NCBI RefSeq assembly: GCF_003173035.1
Contig: NZ_QGLE01000010.1
Span: 109,890 to 173,889 of the forward strand
Direction of reading: 5' to 3'
Origin: Zavarzinia aquatilis
GTDB taxonomy: Bacteria > Pseudomonadota > Alphaproteobacteria > Zavarziniales > Zavarziniaceae
DNA length: 64,000 nt
The notes beneath the pieces are model-generated. The model was not told the DNA's origin. It saw only the letters and a program-made list of their open reading frames with translations, and ran no database searches. This document shows, in pieces, positions 34,258 to 42,201 of the stretch. Both the position numbers and the translations under genes were made by a program. Within the stretch, counting starts at the first letter, position 1, and every line of letters starts with the position of its first letter.

Positions 34258-36237
34258 TTACTCGCGCGACAGGGCCTCGACCGGGTCGAGACGGGCGGCG
34301 CTGCGCGCCGGCAGGAAACCGAAGACAATGCCGATGAGCGAGGCGCAAAAGACGGCGAGCACGATCGACGGCACCGAAAAGGCGAGGCGGAACGACGACG
34401 ACAGGCTGGAAAACACCGCGCCGAAGGACAACGCCAGCAGGATGCCGAGCACGCCGCCGACGAGGCAGACCATCACAGCCTCGATCATGAACTGGCGCAT
34501 GATGTCGCCCTGACGCGCGCCAACCGCCATGCGGACACCGATCTCCTTGGTCCGCTCGGTCACCGACACGAGCATGATGTTCATGACCCCGATGCCGCCG
34601 ACGACGAGGGCGATGACCGCGATCATCGAGATCAGCACAGTCATGGTCTGCGTCGTCTTCTGGATCGTCTCGCGGATCGTGTCGGTGTTGACGATGAAGA
34701 AATCCTTGGCGCCATGGCGGCGGGTCAGCAGGCGGATGATGCCCTGTTCGGCGGCATCGCTCGACACCGCGTCGTCGACCCGGACGGTGATGCTTTGCAG
34801 GAAGGACTGGCCCAGCATCCGGTGCAGGGCGGAGGTATAGGGGATATAGATCTTCAGCGTGTCCGAGGCGCCGAAACCGCTGGTGACGGGATCGAGCACG
34901 CCGACGATCCGGCACGGCACATTGCCGAGGATGATCACCTGGCCGAGGGCGCTGGTCCGGTCGGGGAACAGCTTGTTCGCCGTGTTGCTGTCGATCACCG
35001 CGAGCTGGGCCATGGCCTTCACTTCGCCCGCGTCGAAGCCGCGGCCGGCGGCGAGCGTGTAGCCCTTCACCCGGAAGAACTGTTCGCCGACGCCATTGAC
35101 CGAAACCGTCAGCGCCTGATCGCGCCACAGCAGGACCTTGCTGGCCGCGACCGACGGCGTCGCGCTGTCGACGAAACCCTGCAGGCCGAGGACTTCGGCG
35201 TCGGAGGCGACCAGGGTTTCGATCTTGGCGCTGTCCCGGTCGCCGAAACCCTTGCCGGGGAAGACCTCGACCGTGTTGGTGCCGATCGAGGAAATATCCG
35301 CAAGGATGCGCTGCTTCGAGCCTTCGCCCAGCGCCACCACCGACACCACCGAAGCGATGCCGATGATGATGCCGAGCATGGTCAGGAAGGTGCGCAGCTT
35401 GTGCGCGGCCATGGCACGCAGCGCCATGCGGAAGGCTTCGCCGAACCGGTCGAGACCGGCGCCGAGCCGGGCGAGGGCAGGGGGCGTGCGGGAAGCGCCG
35501 GGGGGTGACACTTCCCGCACTACGTCAGTGACCGTTGCGCCGACCGGGGGGGTTCGGCGCTGGTCGCTGACGATGGCTCCGTCACGGATTTCGATACGGC
35601 GGTCGGCGATGGCGGCGACCGCGGCGTCATGGGTGACGATGATGACGGTATGGCCCTGACCATGCAGTTCGCGCAGCAGCGCGAGCATGGCCTGGCCGCT
35701 CTGGCTGTCGAGGGCGCCGGTCGGCTCGTCGGCCAGGATCACCTGACCGCCGTTCATCAGCGCGCGGGCGACGCTGACGCGCTGCTGCTGGCCGCCGGAC
35801 AATTGCCCGGGGCGATGGGTCAGCCGCTCGGCAAGGCCGAGGCGGGTCAGCAACTCGGTCGCGCGGGCATGGCGCGCGCCGCGCGGCTCGCCGGCATAGA
35901 CCGCCGGCACCTCGACATTGGCGACGGCATCGAGATCGGCCAGCAGGTGGTAACGCTGGAAGATGAAGCCGAAATATTCCCGCCGCAGATGGGCAAGCTC
36001 GTCGGCGTCGAGGCTCGCCGTCTCGCGTCCGTTGACGCGGTAGGTGCCCACGCTCGGCCGGTCGAGACAGCCGAGGATGTTCATCAGGGTGGATTTGCCC
36101 GAGCCCGAGGCGCCGATGATCGCCAGCATCTCGCCCCGCTCGACCACCAGATCGACATCGTGGAGCACGGTAATGCTTTCGTCCCCCGCCGGGAAACTTC
36201 GCCCGATGCCGGAGAGTTCGAGAAGCGGCACACCCAT
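34258..36237 (-). CDS. macB: MacB-type ABC transporter, fused ATPase and permease
   Basis: This 659-residue inner-membrane mechanotransmitter has an N-terminal ATPase with Walker A GASGSGKST, signature LSGGQQQRVSVARAL and Walker B ILADEPTGALD. It is linked to a FtsX-like permease: one transmembrane helix (TFLTMLGIIIGIASVVSVVA), a large periplasmic domain, then three C-terminal helices. The length and order match MacB. It exports macrolides, peptides or lipid-like substrates in known systems; the substrate here is unknown. It lies 2 bp after macA and 4 bp before the NodT gene. Confidence 0.95.
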   Translation of the reverse strand: MGVPLLELSGIGRSFPAGDESITVLHDVDLVVERGEMLAIIGASGSGKSTLMNILGCLDRPSVGTYRVNGRETASLDADELAHLRREYFGFIFQRYHLLADLDAVANVEVPAVYAGEPRGARHARATELLTRLGLAERLTHRPGQLSGGQQQRVSVARALMNGGQVILADEPTGALDSQSGQAMLALLRELHGQGHTVIIVTHDAAVAAIADRRIEIRDGAIVSDQRRTPPVGATVTDVVREVSPPGASRTPPALARLGAGLDRFGEAFRMALRAMAAHKLRTFLTMLGIIIGIASVVSVVALGEGSKQRILADISSIGTNTVEVFPGKGFGDRDSAKIETLVASDAEVLGLQGFVDSATPSVAASKVLLWRDQALTVSVNGVGEQFFRVKGYTLAAGRGFDAGEVKAMAQLAVIDSNTANKLFPDRTSALGQVIILGNVPCRIVGVLDPVTSGFGASDTLKIYIPYTSALHRMLGQSFLQSITVRVDDAVSSDAAEQGIIRLLTRRHGAKDFFIVNTDTIRETIQKTTQTMTVLISMIAVIALVVGGIGVMNIMLVSVTERTKEIGVRMAVGARQGDIMRQFMIEAVMVCLVGGVLGILLALSFGAVFSSLSSSFRLAFSVPSIVLAVFCASLIGIVFGFLPARSAARLDPVEALSRE

Positions 36238-36239
36238 GA

Positions 36240-37442
36240 TTACAGGCCCATCCGCGGCATGCGCATCTGCATCGAGGTTCCGGCGGCGGCATCGCCCAGC
36301 ACGACCTTGTCGCCGATGGCGAGGCCTTCCTTCACCTCGACATCGGTTTCATCCTCGATCCCGGTGCGGATCTTGCGGGGGGCGATCGCGCCCGTGGCAT
36401 CGACCACCTGCACCGTGTAACCGCCGTCGGCATCCCGGCTGCCGAGGGCCGTCGTCGGGATGGTGACCGCGCCCCTGGCCGCGCCGAGCACGATGGAGAC
36501 CTGCGCCGTCATGTCGATGCGCAGGCGCCCGTCCGGGTTCGGCACGTCGAAGATGCCGTTGTAATAGATCGCGGTCGAGGTGCTGCTGGACGAGGAGGAG
36601 GACGAAGACGAGGAGCTGCTGGTGTCGGAATTGATCGAGGTCGGCGCCGGCTCGATCATGCGCAGGGTTGCGTCATAGCGGTGATCTGCGTCGCCGAGGA
36701 TGGTGAAATAGACCGGCAGGCCGTCGCTGACCCGGATGATGTCGGCTTCCGAGATTTCGGCCTTCACCGTCATCGTGTCCAGCCGGGCGATCTTGACGAT
36801 GGTCGGCGTGGTCTGGTTCGAGTTGACGGTCTGGCCTTCCTCGACCACGACGGCGACCACCGTGCCGTCGATCGGTGCGACGATCCGCGTGTAACCGAGG
36901 TTCAGCCGGGCGGTCGAAACCTGGATATCGGCCTGTTCGATCTGGGCGTCCAGCGCGTCGATCTCGGCCCGCGTGGCGGCGAGGGTCGCCTCCGCCGTCT
37001 CGTAATCCTCGCGCGGGGCGGCATTGGCGGCGAGCATCTTCTTCTGCCGGGCGAAGGCGAGTTCCGCCTGTTTCAGCGTCGCTTGCTTGGCCGTCCGCTG
37101 CGCCTTCACATTGGCGAGCTGGGCCTCGGCATTCTTCAGGTCGTTTTCCTGGGTCTTGGAATCGATTTCCGCGATCAGGTCGCCGGCCTTGACCACGCTG
37201 CCGAAATCGACCTTCAGCGATTTGATCTGGCCCGAGACCTGGGCGCCGACGCTGACCTGCTTGAAGGCTTCGAGGGCGCCGGTCGCCAGCACCACCTGTT
37301 CGATATCCTTCCGCGCCGCGGTCGCCGTCAGATAGCGGGGCGCCTCGGTCTCGGCCGGGAAGAACCACAGTTTCGCCCCCCAGAGCGCCGCGCCGGCGAT
37401 GGCCAGCAGGGCGACGACGCGAAGGAAACGGACAAGGCGCAT
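36240..37442 (-). CDS. macA: MacA-type periplasmic adaptor with poly-serine insert
   Basis: This 400-residue membrane-fusion protein has one N-terminal membrane anchor (VVALLAIAGAALWGAKLWFF). Lipoyl halves are GALEAFKQVSVGAQVSGQIK and NLGYTRIVAPIDGTVVAVVV, separated by a long coiled-coil hairpin with AQLANVKAQRTAKQ. A run of 13 serines (bases 36582-36620) interrupts the beta-barrel region between EPAPTSINSDT and TSTAIYYNG; MacA homologues have a variable loop here. The first gene of macA-macB-nodT, it is divergent from the two-component regulator gene. Confidence 0.94.
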   Translation of the reverse strand: MRLVRFLRVVALLAIAGAALWGAKLWFFPAETEAPRYLTATAARKDIEQVVLATGALEAFKQVSVGAQVSGQIKSLKVDFGSVVKAGDLIAEIDSKTQENDLKNAEAQLANVKAQRTAKQATLKQAELAFARQKKMLAANAAPREDYETAEATLAATRAEIDALDAQIEQADIQVSTARLNLGYTRIVAPIDGTVVAVVVEEGQTVNSNQTTPTIVKIARLDTMTVKAEISEADIIRVSDGLPVYFTILGDADHRYDATLRMIEPAPTSINSDTSSSSSSSSSSSSSTSTAIYYNGIFDVPNPDGRLRIDMTAQVSIVLGAARGAVTIPTTALGSRDADGGYTVQVVDATGAIAPRKIRTGIEDETDVEVKEGLAIGDKVVLGDAAAGTSMQMRMPRMGL

Positions 37443-37610
37443 GACGGAAACTCTCGGAGACCGGGGTTCATGAGGGGCAGTCTAGAGCGCGCCTTGCCTG
37501 CCTTGGGTCAAGTCTTCGCCAGGCAATCGTCAGGAAAGTGCAAAGACCCTTGCGGACGCCCGCGTTCGCGTATCGTCTGCAGCCATGCGCAAGCGGACGG
37601 AAGAAGACCC
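37443..37610. promoter_or_regulatory. Divergent promoter region, macAB-nodT / two-component system
   Basis: 168 bp between divergent starts. The response regulator is preceded by cggaagaagaccc as ribosome site. Control of the exporter by the adjacent CpxR-like regulator is inferred from position; no clear CpxR-type direct repeat (gtaaa-n5-gtaaa) was seen. Confidence 0.4.
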
Positions 37611-38297
37611 GTGCATATCCTGCTGATCGACGACGACGCCGAACTGGCCGCCATGCTGACCGAATATCTCGGCGCCGAAGGCTTCGCCACGACCGTCGCC
37701 CTGAACGGGGAGGCGGGACTGGAGGCGGCGCTGGCCGGTCCTTACGACGCCGTCGTGCTGGATGTGATGATGCCGCGCCTCGGCGGGATCGAGGTGTTGC
37801 GCCGCCTGCGCGAGAAAAGCCGGGTGCCGGTCATCATGCTGACCGCCAAGGGCGACAATATCGAGCGGGTGATCGGCCTCGAGATGGGGGCGGACGACTA
37901 TATCCCCAAGCCCTGTTACCCGCGTGAACTGGTCGCCCGCCTGCGCGCGGTGCTGCGCCGGACAGGCGGCGCCACGCCCGCAGACGACACATTGCGCCTC
38001 GATGCCCTCAACCTGTCGCCCGGCCGCCACGAGGCGACCTGGGCCGGCCGCGCGCTGGACCTCACGGCTTCCGAATTCACCCTGCTCGAGGTGCTGCTGG
38101 CGGCGGGCGAGCGGGTCTCGACCAAGGACGAGCTGTCGGAAAAGGCCCTCGGCCGCAAGCGCCAGCCCTATGATCGCAGTGTCGATGTGCATATGAGCAA
38201 CCTGCGCCAGAAGCTGGCCGCCGCCGCGGGCGACGCCCTGCACATCGAGACGGTGCGCGGCATCGGCTACCGCCTGGGACGGGGCGCCGCGGCATGA
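37611..38297 (+). CDS. Response regulator, OmpR/CpxR type
   Basis: This 228-residue regulator has a receiver domain with acidic residues DDD at 7-9, phospho-acceptor D51 in VVLDVMMP and the conserved lysine in DDYIPKPCYPREL. A winged-helix DNA-binding domain follows, with GRKRQPYDRSVDVHMSNLRQ as in CpxR. The start is GTG at 37611; the same frame is open for about 900 bp upstream, antisense to macA, but has no homology there. It overlaps the kinase gene by 4 bp (atga). Confidence 0.94.
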   Translation: MHILLIDDDAELAAMLTEYLGAEGFATTVALNGEAGLEAALAGPYDAVVLDVMMPRLGGIEVLRRLREKSRVPVIMLTAKGDNIERVIGLEMGADDYIPKPCYPRELVARLRAVLRRTGGATPADDTLRLDALNLSPGRHEATWAGRALDLTASEFTLLEVLLAAGERVSTKDELSEKALGRKRQPYDRSVDVHMSNLRQKLAAAAGDALHIETVRGIGYRLGRGAAA

Positions 38298-39574
38298 CCC
38301 GCCGTCTGTTCTGGAAAATCCTGATCGGCTTCTGGATCACCTTCCTGCTGATCATCGAAGGGGTGTGGCTGATCTTCACCCTGCGCGACGCCCCGCCGCG
38401 CGAGCATGAAATCGCGCAAAGCCGCCTCGTCGCCGAGGCGCAACTGGCGGACGCCGCCTTCGCGCTGGAAGAAAGCGGCATGGCCGGGCTCGACGCGCTG
38501 CTGGCCGACTGGCCGGCCGCTCTTCGCGCCCGCTTCGGCCTGTGGGGCGCGGGGGCGACCCTGCCCATGGCCGACAATACCCTGACACGGGAAGCGGTCG
38601 CCGCCGACGGCAGCCGCTGGACCTTAAGCTATGACGCGACGCCGGTGCCACGCGTCCGCCCCGGCCCGCTCGACGTCCCGCCGCCCATGATCTACCTCGG
38701 CATCATCGGCGGCCTTGTGTTCAGCGCCGGCCTCGCCGGCTATCTGACCTGGCCGATCATCCGGCTGCGCGGCGGTTTCGCCACCCTCGCCGGCGGCGAT
38801 CTGGCCGTCCGGCTGGCGCCGCGCATGGGGCGGCGGCGGGACGAGATCGCCGATCTCGCCAAGGATTTCGATGCCATGGCCGAACGGCTGGAAGCCCTGG
38901 TCAGCCAGCGCGACCAGTTGCTGAACGATGTCTCTCACGAACTCCGCTCGCCGCTCGCCCGGCTCCAGGTCTCGATCGGTCTCGCCCGCCAGAACCCGGA
39001 GCGCTTCGACGCCGTGCTGCACCGGATCGAGGACGAGGCACGGCGCATCGACGCCATGGTCGGCGAATTGCTGAGCCTCGCCCGGGCCGAAGCCGGCCCG
39101 CCGCCGGGTGACGATTATTTCGACCTGAACAGCCTCGCCCTCGCGGTGATCGGCGACGCCCGTTTCGAGGCGGAACCCGCCCGCCTGACCATCGCCAGCA
39201 ATCTGGACGCTGGGCGGGTGGAAGACGTGCTGATCGCGGGCGATGCCGAGTTGATGCGCCGGGCGCTCGAAAACGTGCTGCGCAACGCGATCCGCCACGC
39301 CCCCGCCGGCAGCACCGTCAGCGTCGATATCACCCCCGGGCCGGACCGCGTGGCCATCGCCATCGCCGACGAAGGCAAGGGCATGGCGGAAGCCGATCTC
39401 GCCCGCATGTTCGAGCCCTTCGTGCGCGGCGCTGGCGCCCATCAGGGCGGCTTCGGCCTTGGCCTCGCCATCGCGCGGCGCGCCGTCCTGTCCCACGGCG
39501 GCACCATCGAGGGCCACAACCGGCCGGGCGGCGGACTCGAGGTGCGGATCGAGCTCCCGGTCGCCCCGACCTGA
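38294..39574 (+). CDS. Sensor histidine kinase, CpxA-like
   Basis: This 426-residue inner-membrane kinase has transmembrane segments near residues 7-29 and 133-156 enclosing a periplasmic sensor of about 100 residues. HAMP follows, then HisKA with phospho-acceptor H in NDVSHELRSPLARLQ. The ATPase domain has N-box ENVLRNAIRHAP, G1 ADEGKGMAEADL and G2 GGFGLGLAIARR. The short sensor matches CpxA-type kinases that detect envelope stress. It is cotranscribed with the regulator and probably governs the divergent exporter. Confidence 0.94.
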   Translation: MTRRLFWKILIGFWITFLLIIEGVWLIFTLRDAPPREHEIAQSRLVAEAQLADAAFALEESGMAGLDALLADWPAALRARFGLWGAGATLPMADNTLTREAVAADGSRWTLSYDATPVPRVRPGPLDVPPPMIYLGIIGGLVFSAGLAGYLTWPIIRLRGGFATLAGGDLAVRLAPRMGRRRDEIADLAKDFDAMAERLEALVSQRDQLLNDVSHELRSPLARLQVSIGLARQNPERFDAVLHRIEDEARRIDAMVGELLSLARAEAGPPPGDDYFDLNSLALAVIGDARFEAEPARLTIASNLDAGRVEDVLIAGDAELMRRALENVLRNAIRHAPAGSTVSVDITPGPDRVAIAIADEGKGMAEADLARMFEPFVRGAGAHQGGFGLGLAIARRAVLSHGGTIEGHNRPGGGLEVRIELPVAPT

Positions 39575-39674
39575 GCGAACCCGCCCATTCAGGGGGGACG
39601 ATGGCCACGCTTCCACGGCCACAATGCCCGGCACCGGCGTGAGCGCGCCGATTCATAAAAATCGGGGAGATTCC

Positions 39675-40724
39675 ATGGAAGCGGCAAAGAAGATCGAGCC
39701 GGGCAGCGTGACCTCGGCCCGCTACTGGCGGCTGGACCGCCGGCCCGAGGTGGAAATCGAAGACGGCTGCCTGTCGATGCAGACCATGCCCATCGCCCCG
39801 CTGGCCGAGGGGCAGGTCCTGATGCGGGCGATCTACCTCTCGCTCGACGCCACCAACCGGCTGTGGATGGAAGATATCGAGGGCATGTACATGCCCCCCG
39901 TCGCGCTGGGCACGCCGATGCTGGGCTTCCTGCTGGCCGAGGTGATGGACAGTCGCAATCCCGGCTTCAAGCCCGGGCAGCTGGCCATGGGCCTTGGCTT
40001 CTGGTCCGACTACATGGTGACCGACGGCGCCGGCTGGACCGCCCTCGACCGGCCGGCGGGGATTCCGCTGCCGCTCGCCTTCGGCGTTCTCGCCATCGCC
40101 GGGCCGACCGCCTGGTTCGGCCTCCTCGATGTCGGCCGGCCCAAGCCGGGCCAGACCGTCGTGGTCAGCGCCGCCGCCGGGGCCGCCGGTTCCTGCGCCG
40201 CGCAGATCGCGAGGCTGAAGGGTTGCCGCGTCATCGGCATTGCCGGCGGCGCCGAGAAATGCGCCTGGCTGAAGAACGAGGCCGGGCTCGACGCCGTCAT
40301 CGACTACAAGGCCGAGAATGTCGAACAGGCGCTGCGCCGCCTCGCCCCCGAGGGCATCCATGTGCTTTACGAGAATGTCGGCGGCGACATCCTCGACGCC
40401 AGTCTGACTCACATGGCACAGAACGGCACCGTCGTCGTCTGCGGGCTGATCTCGACCTATAACGGCGGCATCGGCGCGGCGGGACCGAAGATGTTCCACA
40501 ACGTGATCATGAAGCGCCTGCGCATCGAGGGTTTCGTCGTCCTCGACTATTTCGCGCGCTATGCCGAGGCCTGGGCCGAGCTGATCCCCTGGCTGCAGCA
40601 GGGCCAGCTGAAATTCCGCCTCGATATCGCCGAGGGGCTGGACCACGCGGTCGATGCCCTGCGCTCGATGTACCACAGCGGCAATTCCGGCAAACTGATG
40701 GTGCGGATCGGCGCCGAGCCCTGA
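39675..40724 (+). CDS. Zinc-independent MDR oxidoreductase (NADP-dependent, PTGR/YncB type)
   Basis: This 349-residue medium-chain dehydrogenase/reductase belongs to the prostaglandin reductase / leukotriene 12-hydroxydehydrogenase group, which reduces enones with NADPH. The dinucleotide fold carries VVVSAAAGAAGSCAAQIARL, followed by GIAGGAEKCAWLKNEAGLDA and LYENVGGDILDASL. Zinc ligands are absent. ATG 39675 is preceded by atcggggaga; the frame is open upstream within the kinase gene but not homologous. It ends just before a perfect hairpin shared with the convergent DUF3237 gene. Confidence 0.92.
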   Translation: MEAAKKIEPGSVTSARYWRLDRRPEVEIEDGCLSMQTMPIAPLAEGQVLMRAIYLSLDATNRLWMEDIEGMYMPPVALGTPMLGFLLAEVMDSRNPGFKPGQLAMGLGFWSDYMVTDGAGWTALDRPAGIPLPLAFGVLAIAGPTAWFGLLDVGRPKPGQTVVVSAAAGAAGSCAAQIARLKGCRVIGIAGGAEKCAWLKNEAGLDAVIDYKAENVEQALRRLAPEGIHVLYENVGGDILDASLTHMAQNGTVVVCGLISTYNGGIGAAGPKMFHNVIMKRLRIEGFVVLDYFARYAEAWAELIPWLQQGQLKFRLDIAEGLDHAVDALRSMYHSGNSGKLMVRIGAEP

Positions 40725-40733
40725 TCCGCGTCG

Positions 40734-40765
40734 GATCCCGGCGGCAGGGCAGCGCCGCCGGGATC
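40734..40765. terminator. Perfect hairpin between convergent MDR and DUF3237 genes
   Basis: A 12-bp perfect stem (gatcccggcggc / gccgccgggatc) with an 8-base loop lies 9 bp from each of the two convergent stop codons. It is a likely bidirectional terminator, without a long T-tract. Confidence 0.7.
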
Positions 40766-40773
40766 GCCCCTCG

Positions 40774-41238
40774 TCACTTCACGGCATAGACGTCATAGGT
40801 CACGCCGCCATGGCCGACCCGGCCGGTGGCGATGGCGACCAGATTGTTCAGGTGCTGGTAAGCCGGATGGCCGGTCTCGAACAGCGGCTGCGTGCGGAAA
40901 TAATAGAGCGAGGGATCGACCGCCTGCGCATGGTCGAAATCCATCGCCTGCGCCAGCAGATCGGGCGGCACCACCAGCCGGCCGCCATAGGTCATGTAGA
41001 TGCGCGCGCCATCGTCGGTTTCCAGCCAGATGCGGACGTCGATGGCGCCCGAGCCGTCGGCACGCAGGCGCAGCCAGTCACCACCGCCCGCCAGCACCTT
41101 GCCGCGCAACCCGGGCCCTTCGAAACTGCCGCCGGTGACATAGACCGTCAGCATGTGGCCGGCCGGCGTCGGGCCGCCGTCGATCGCCGGTTGCAGATTG
41201 ATGTGGGTGGTGAACAGGAATTCGGTTTCCGGTGCCAT
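40774..41238 (-). CDS. DUF3237 domain-containing protein
   Basis: This 154-residue protein is covered entirely by a DUF3237 beta-barrel (PETEFLFTTHINLQPAI, TPAGHMLTVYVTGGSFEGPG, DPSLYYFRTQPLFETGHPAY, then LNNLVAIATGRVGHGGVTY). The family function is unknown, though members often sit beside catabolic genes. ATG 41238 follows ggggagacgcgc; the 40-residue upstream extension is rejected. It is divergent from the SDR gene across 143 bp. Confidence 0.9.
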   Translation of the reverse strand: MAPETEFLFTTHINLQPAIDGGPTPAGHMLTVYVTGGSFEGPGLRGKVLAGGGDWLRLRADGSGAIDVRIWLETDDGARIYMTYGGRLVVPPDLLAQAMDFDHAQAVDPSLYYFRTQPLFETGHPAYQHLNNLVAIATGRVGHGGVTYDVYAVK

Positions 41239-41381
41239 GCGCGTCTCCCCTTGTTTTGCCCGACTGTCGGCCTTTCGCAAAGCAGGGCCACCCCCCGTCC
41301 TCGGGGGGGAAGGGCGGCAACGGAATCCGCGAAGATGGCGGGGCCGGAAACAAGGCACGACAATTTTCAGGGAGAGAGTGA

Positions 41382-42191
41382 ATGACCGCCAATCCGCACC
41401 GACTGGACGGCAAGGTCGCGCTGATCACCGGGGCCGCGCGCGGCCTGGGCGCCGAAACCGCCCGCGTCCTGGGCGCGGCCGGCGCCACCGTCATGGTGAC
41501 CGACGTCCTTGAGGCGGAGGGCCGCGCCACCGCCGAGGCGCTGAAGGCCGCCGGCCTCAAGGCCTTCTTCCGCCGTCAGGACGTGACCAGCGAGGCCGAC
41601 TGGGACGCCGCCGTCGCCGCGACCGTCGCCGAGGCCGGCGGCCTCGACATCCTCGTCAACAATGCCGGGATCGAGGTCGTCCACAGGATCGAGGACACGA
41701 CGCCCGAGATTTTCGAGCGGGTGATGCGGGTGAATTCGACCGGCACCTTCCTCGGGATGCGGGCTGCGGTCGCGGCGATGAAGCCGGGCGGGGCGGCCGG
41801 CAAGGGCGGCGCCATCGTCAACCTGTCGTCGATCGCGGGCCTGCGCGGCTTTCCGGGCGTCACCGCCTATTGCGCCTCGAAGGGTGCGGTGCGGCTGATG
41901 ACCAAGGCGGTGGCCATGGAATGCGCGGCGCTCGGTTACGGCATCCGCGTGAATTCGCTGCACCCCGGGCTGATCGCGACCGACATGGGCACCGCCCTGC
42001 TCGGCCATTTCGTCGCCGCCGGCCTCGGACCGGACGAGGCGACGGTCGCCGCCATGTTCGCGGCGCGCCAGCCTTACGGCGAAGGCAAACCGTCGGATAT
42101 CGCCGAGGCCGTGCTCTATCTCGCCAGCGATGCGGCGGGCTGGGTCACCGGCGCCGAACTTTCGGTCGACGGCGGCTTCGCCAACGGCTGA
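41382..42191 (+). CDS. Short-chain dehydrogenase/reductase
   Basis: This 269-residue classical SDR has the NAD(P) motif GKVALITGAARGLGAETARV, NNAG in LVNNAGIEVV, and the catalytic Ser-Tyr-Lys in NLSSIAG and AYCASKGAV. An aspartate after the second strand (VTDVLEAEG) favours NAD. Its placement one gene from the ketone-carboxylase operon suggests it oxidises a secondary alcohol to the ketone substrate, as 1-phenylethanol dehydrogenase does in ethylbenzene degraders; this is inference only. The ribosome site is agggagagaga. It is convergent with the MalT-type regulator gene. Confidence 0.92.
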   Translation: MTANPHRLDGKVALITGAARGLGAETARVLGAAGATVMVTDVLEAEGRATAEALKAAGLKAFFRRQDVTSEADWDAAVAATVAEAGGLDILVNNAGIEVVHRIEDTTPEIFERVMRVNSTGTFLGMRAAVAAMKPGGAAGKGGAIVNLSSIAGLRGFPGVTAYCASKGAVRLMTKAVAMECAALGYGIRVNSLHPGLIATDMGTALLGHFVAAGLGPDEATVAAMFAARQPYGEGKPSDIAEAVLYLASDAAGWVTGAELSVDGGFANG

Positions 42192-42201
42192 CCCCCAGCG
42201 G

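Noticed and set aside
36681..37610. N-terminal extension of the response regulator by about 310 residues
   Set aside because: The extension is antisense to macA and lacks homology; the GTG at 37611 with ribosome site ggaag gives an exact receiver-domain start.
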